The notes beneath the pieces were generated by a model, which was not told the DNA's origin, did not search any database, and was given only the letters and a program-made list of their open reading frames with translations. A program made the translations under genes and the position numbers. This document shows, in pieces, positions 62,474 through 64,000 of a stretch of 64,000 bases of DNA (position 1 is its first letter; each line of letters begins with the position of its first letter). This DNA is from Duganella sp. 1411 (lineage in GTDB: Bacteria > Pseudomonadota > Gammaproteobacteria > Burkholderiales > Burkholderiaceae_D). The DNA lies in assembly GCF_017833525.1 (NCBI RefSeq), contig NZ_JAFICD010000001.1, positions 2,666,001 through 2,730,000 on the forward strand, read 5' to 3'.

Positions 62474-63655
62474 TTAACGGCTGGCTTGGCGCGGGGCGTC
62501 GTCGGCTTTCGGTAAGGCCGCGGTCATGTTGAGCCAGCTTTCGGGTTGCGGTTTCTTCGGTTCGCGGACGCCGAAGAAGCTGACCACCTGGTCGCTGTTG
62601 TGGTCGTAGAACTCGACCGACGTGATGCCGGCACGCTTGACCACCCAGCCGCTGGCGAAGGCGCTGTCACGCAGGTGCAGATTGAACTCCGGGTCGAGCA
62701 CGTTGAACCAGCCCGGCGAGGCGGCGACCTTGCCAACCTTGCCGCTGAAGATTTGGATTGTGGAGCCGTTGCCCAGGAAGACCATGATGTCGATCTTTTG
62801 TTTTGCCGTCTCTTCCAGCAGCTGGCGCACCGCTTGCGGCGTGATGCGCGTGGCGGCGCCGGCCGGCGCCAGACGCATCGCTTGCTGGCGCGTGACGCCA
62901 AATTCCGTCAACAGGCGGTTGAACTGGTGGACGTCGTTGATTTCGTTCCACGCCAGCTGGAATTCCTTGACGTCGATCTCGCTGTCCGGCTTTTCCTGGG
63001 CCTTGACCGGTTGCGCGGCCACCTTCAGGTCGGCGCTTTGCGACGGCGCGCGGAAGTCGGCCACCAGCTTGTCGAACACCGGTACGCCGGCGTCGTTCTT
63101 CAGGTATAGCTTGTGCACGGCGTTGCCGCTGGCGTCGAAGAATTGCAGGCTGCGCGTGACCACGCCGTCCTTGCCCGGCTGCGTCACCGCGAACGCGTAT
63201 TTCCATTTGTCGAACGTGAAGCGCAGGTCGATCTCGCCACCCAGGTAGCCGCCGGCGATGTTGCGCAGCCGCGCTTCGCGTTCCTTTTGCTTGTCTTCCT
63301 CGAGGCCGACGATGTCGTCCTGCGACTTGAGCTTGCTGGCGACGCCGGTGCGCTCGAGCACGCCGTTTTCGTTGCGCGTCAGCGCCAGCACCTTGCCCAG
63401 CTCGAGCGCGCGGCGCATGATTTCACGCGGCACGGTGTCCCCTTCCTTGAGGCGGACCACGGTCTTGCCCATGCCCGTCGCCAGCAGGTCCGCTTCCGAG
63501 ACGCTGAGCGTTTTGGCGGCGTCGCGCGCGGCCAGCTTGGGTTGCTCGGCGCGCAGCGTCTCCCAGCGCTCGGCCAGGCTGGCGGCGCCGCCCGGCAACG
63601 CGGTGAACAGCAAGGCGCCGGTCAGCGCCAGGGTGAATCGGTGGTGAGGTTTCAT
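62474..63655 (-). CDS. hmuS: HmuS/ChuX-like haem utilisation protein with a signal peptide
   Basis: A 393-residue protein with two tandem HemS/ChuX-like haem-binding domains (about 35-195 and 225-375): LRAEQPKLAARDAAKTLSVS, LGKVLALTRNENGV and RSLQFFDASGNAVHKLYL in the first; FNRLLTEFGVTRQQAMRLAP, IMVFLGNGSTIQIFSG and FNVLDPEFNLHLRDS in the second. Known HmuS/ChuS proteins are cytoplasmic, but this one begins with a clear Sec signal (MKPHHRFTLALTGALLFTAL, cleavage near GGAAS). It follows a TonB receptor gene in the same direction, fitting a haem-uptake locus. A periplasmic haem-handling role is inferred. Confidence 0.85.
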   Translation of the reverse strand: MKPHHRFTLALTGALLFTALPGGAASLAERWETLRAEQPKLAARDAAKTLSVSEADLLATGMGKTVVRLKEGDTVPREIMRRALELGKVLALTRNENGVLERTGVASKLKSQDDIVGLEEDKQKEREARLRNIAGGYLGGEIDLRFTFDKWKYAFAVTQPGKDGVVTRSLQFFDASGNAVHKLYLKNDAGVPVFDKLVADFRAPSQSADLKVAAQPVKAQEKPDSEIDVKEFQLAWNEINDVHQFNRLLTEFGVTRQQAMRLAPAGAATRITPQAVRQLLEETAKQKIDIMVFLGNGSTIQIFSGKVGKVAASPGWFNVLDPEFNLHLRDSAFASGWVVKRAGITSVEFYDHNSDQVVSFFGVREPKKPQPESWLNMTAALPKADDAPRQASR

Positions 63656-63673
63656 GGTGGCTCCGTGGGTTGT

Positions 63674-64000
63674 TTAGTAGATGACTTTGAGATTGACGGC
63701 GACGTTGCGGCCCGGACGCGCCTGGCGTTCGATGTCGGCCAAGGTGGCGGCCGTGCTGCCCGCGACCAGACTGCGCGACGAGGCGTAGTCCCAGTACTTG
63801 CGGTCGGCCAGGTTGTACAGGCCGCCGCTGAGGGTGGCGTGTTGGTTGATGTGCCAGTAGGCGCTCAGATCCATGACGGTGTAGCCGGGCACGGCGAACA
63901 TGCCGGTCGTGGCGCTGGTGAAGACGTCGGCGGTGGCGCGCTTGCCGCGCACCGTGCTGACGATGAAGGCGCCGCCGCCGCGCTTGGCCGGGTCGTCGTA
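63674..64000 (-). CDS. C-terminal end of a TonB-dependent (haem-type) receptor, start off the window
   Basis: The last 108 codons of an outer-membrane receptor, reading from the right edge (YDDPAKRGGGAFIVSTVRG) to VNLKVIY and TAA at 63674. GLYNLADRKYWDYASSRSL is the typical last-strand region of haemoglobin/haem receptors, and the terminal aromatic Tyr fits Bam-assembled barrels. With the HmuS-like gene 18 bp downstream it forms a haem-uptake operon whose rest lies beyond the window. Confidence 0.85.
   Translation of the reverse strand, partial: YDDPAKRGGGAFIVSTVRGKRATADVFTSATTGMFAVPGYTVMDLSAYWHINQHATLSGGLYNLADRKYWDYASSRSLVAGSTAATLADIERQARPGRNVAVNLKVIY

Noticed and set aside
1..64000. CRISPR arrays, tRNA or rRNA genes, insertion sequences
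   Set aside because: No regularly spaced direct repeats, cloverleaf sequences or transposase genes were seen by eye; short tRNA-like segments were not found in the gaps read.

Overview
The window is a GC-rich (by eye about two thirds G+C) piece of a Gram-negative chromosome with dense, mostly operon-organised genes. Outer-membrane assembly (BamC), TonB receptors, a Tat-exported enzyme, a PEP-CTERM protein and the bamC-dapA, trpS-M50-yciO and hslO neighbourhoods point to a betaproteobacterium, most likely Oxalobacteraceae (Massilia/Duganella-like). This taxonomic call is inference. No rRNA, tRNA, CRISPR array, integrase or complete insertion sequence was seen.

Layout. 0-4.2 kb: a leftward ligase-associated DNA-repair operon (MBL exonuclease, ATP-dependent ligase, Lhr-type helicase cut by the window edge). 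4.3-6.3 kb: a small unknown protein, a LysR regulator with a palindrome over its start codon, and free methionine-(R)-sulfoxide reductase. 6.4-9.5 kb: an ECF42-type sigma factor operon with two YCII/DGPF genes and a VOC protein, preceded by a sequence matching the ECF42 promoter motif. 9.5-11.6 kb: a CusRS-like two-component system. 11.7-16.4 kb: a divergent LysR/SDR pair and a four-PAS GGDEF-EAL protein. 16.5-20.9 kb: a sulfur-metabolism operon encoding rhodanese, serine acetyltransferase, a family 2A encapsulin shell and its cysteine desulfurase cargo; the 5' part of the cargo gene appears frameshifted. 21.1-24.8 kb: a dockerin-bearing metalloprotease next to a cohesin-like PEP-CTERM protein.

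24.9-32.3 kb: aldo/keto reductase with divergent LysR, a small CHAP/NlpC-P60-like enzyme, a QseBC/PmrAB-like two-component system followed by a MipA/OmpV protein with matching tandem binding sites, and a chemotaxis receptor. 32.3-39.0 kb: a stretch with lower G+C by eye, carrying an HxlR regulator with an odd N-terminus, a PHB depolymerase-like esterase, an oxidoreductase and an 1146-residue NACHT protein with a Cap4/DUF4297-like nuclease-type N-terminus, a candidate anti-phage gene. 39.2-53.4 kb: core functions (mutS with a degenerate phosphoesterase, slyD, roxA, an Ala/Pro-rich lipoprotein, bamC-dapA, a methyltransferase, trpS-M50-yciO, htpX, a PHP phosphatase). 53.4-62.4 kb: PLP dehydratase, alpha/beta hydrolase, gamma carbonic anhydrase, hslO, a BASS transporter, a small lipoprotein, and a TonB receptor coupled to a Tat-exported glycerophosphodiesterase. 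62.4-64 kb: the end of a haem-uptake locus with an apparently secreted HmuS/ChuX-like protein and the C-terminus of a TonB receptor.

Small repeats run through the window. Four nested palindromes share a GGGGTCG(T/G)ACCC core, three of them also with a close GCGGGTT element on their right; one 107-bp element has near-perfect 32-bp inverted ends; one 94-bp element supplies the stop codon of a hydrolase gene.
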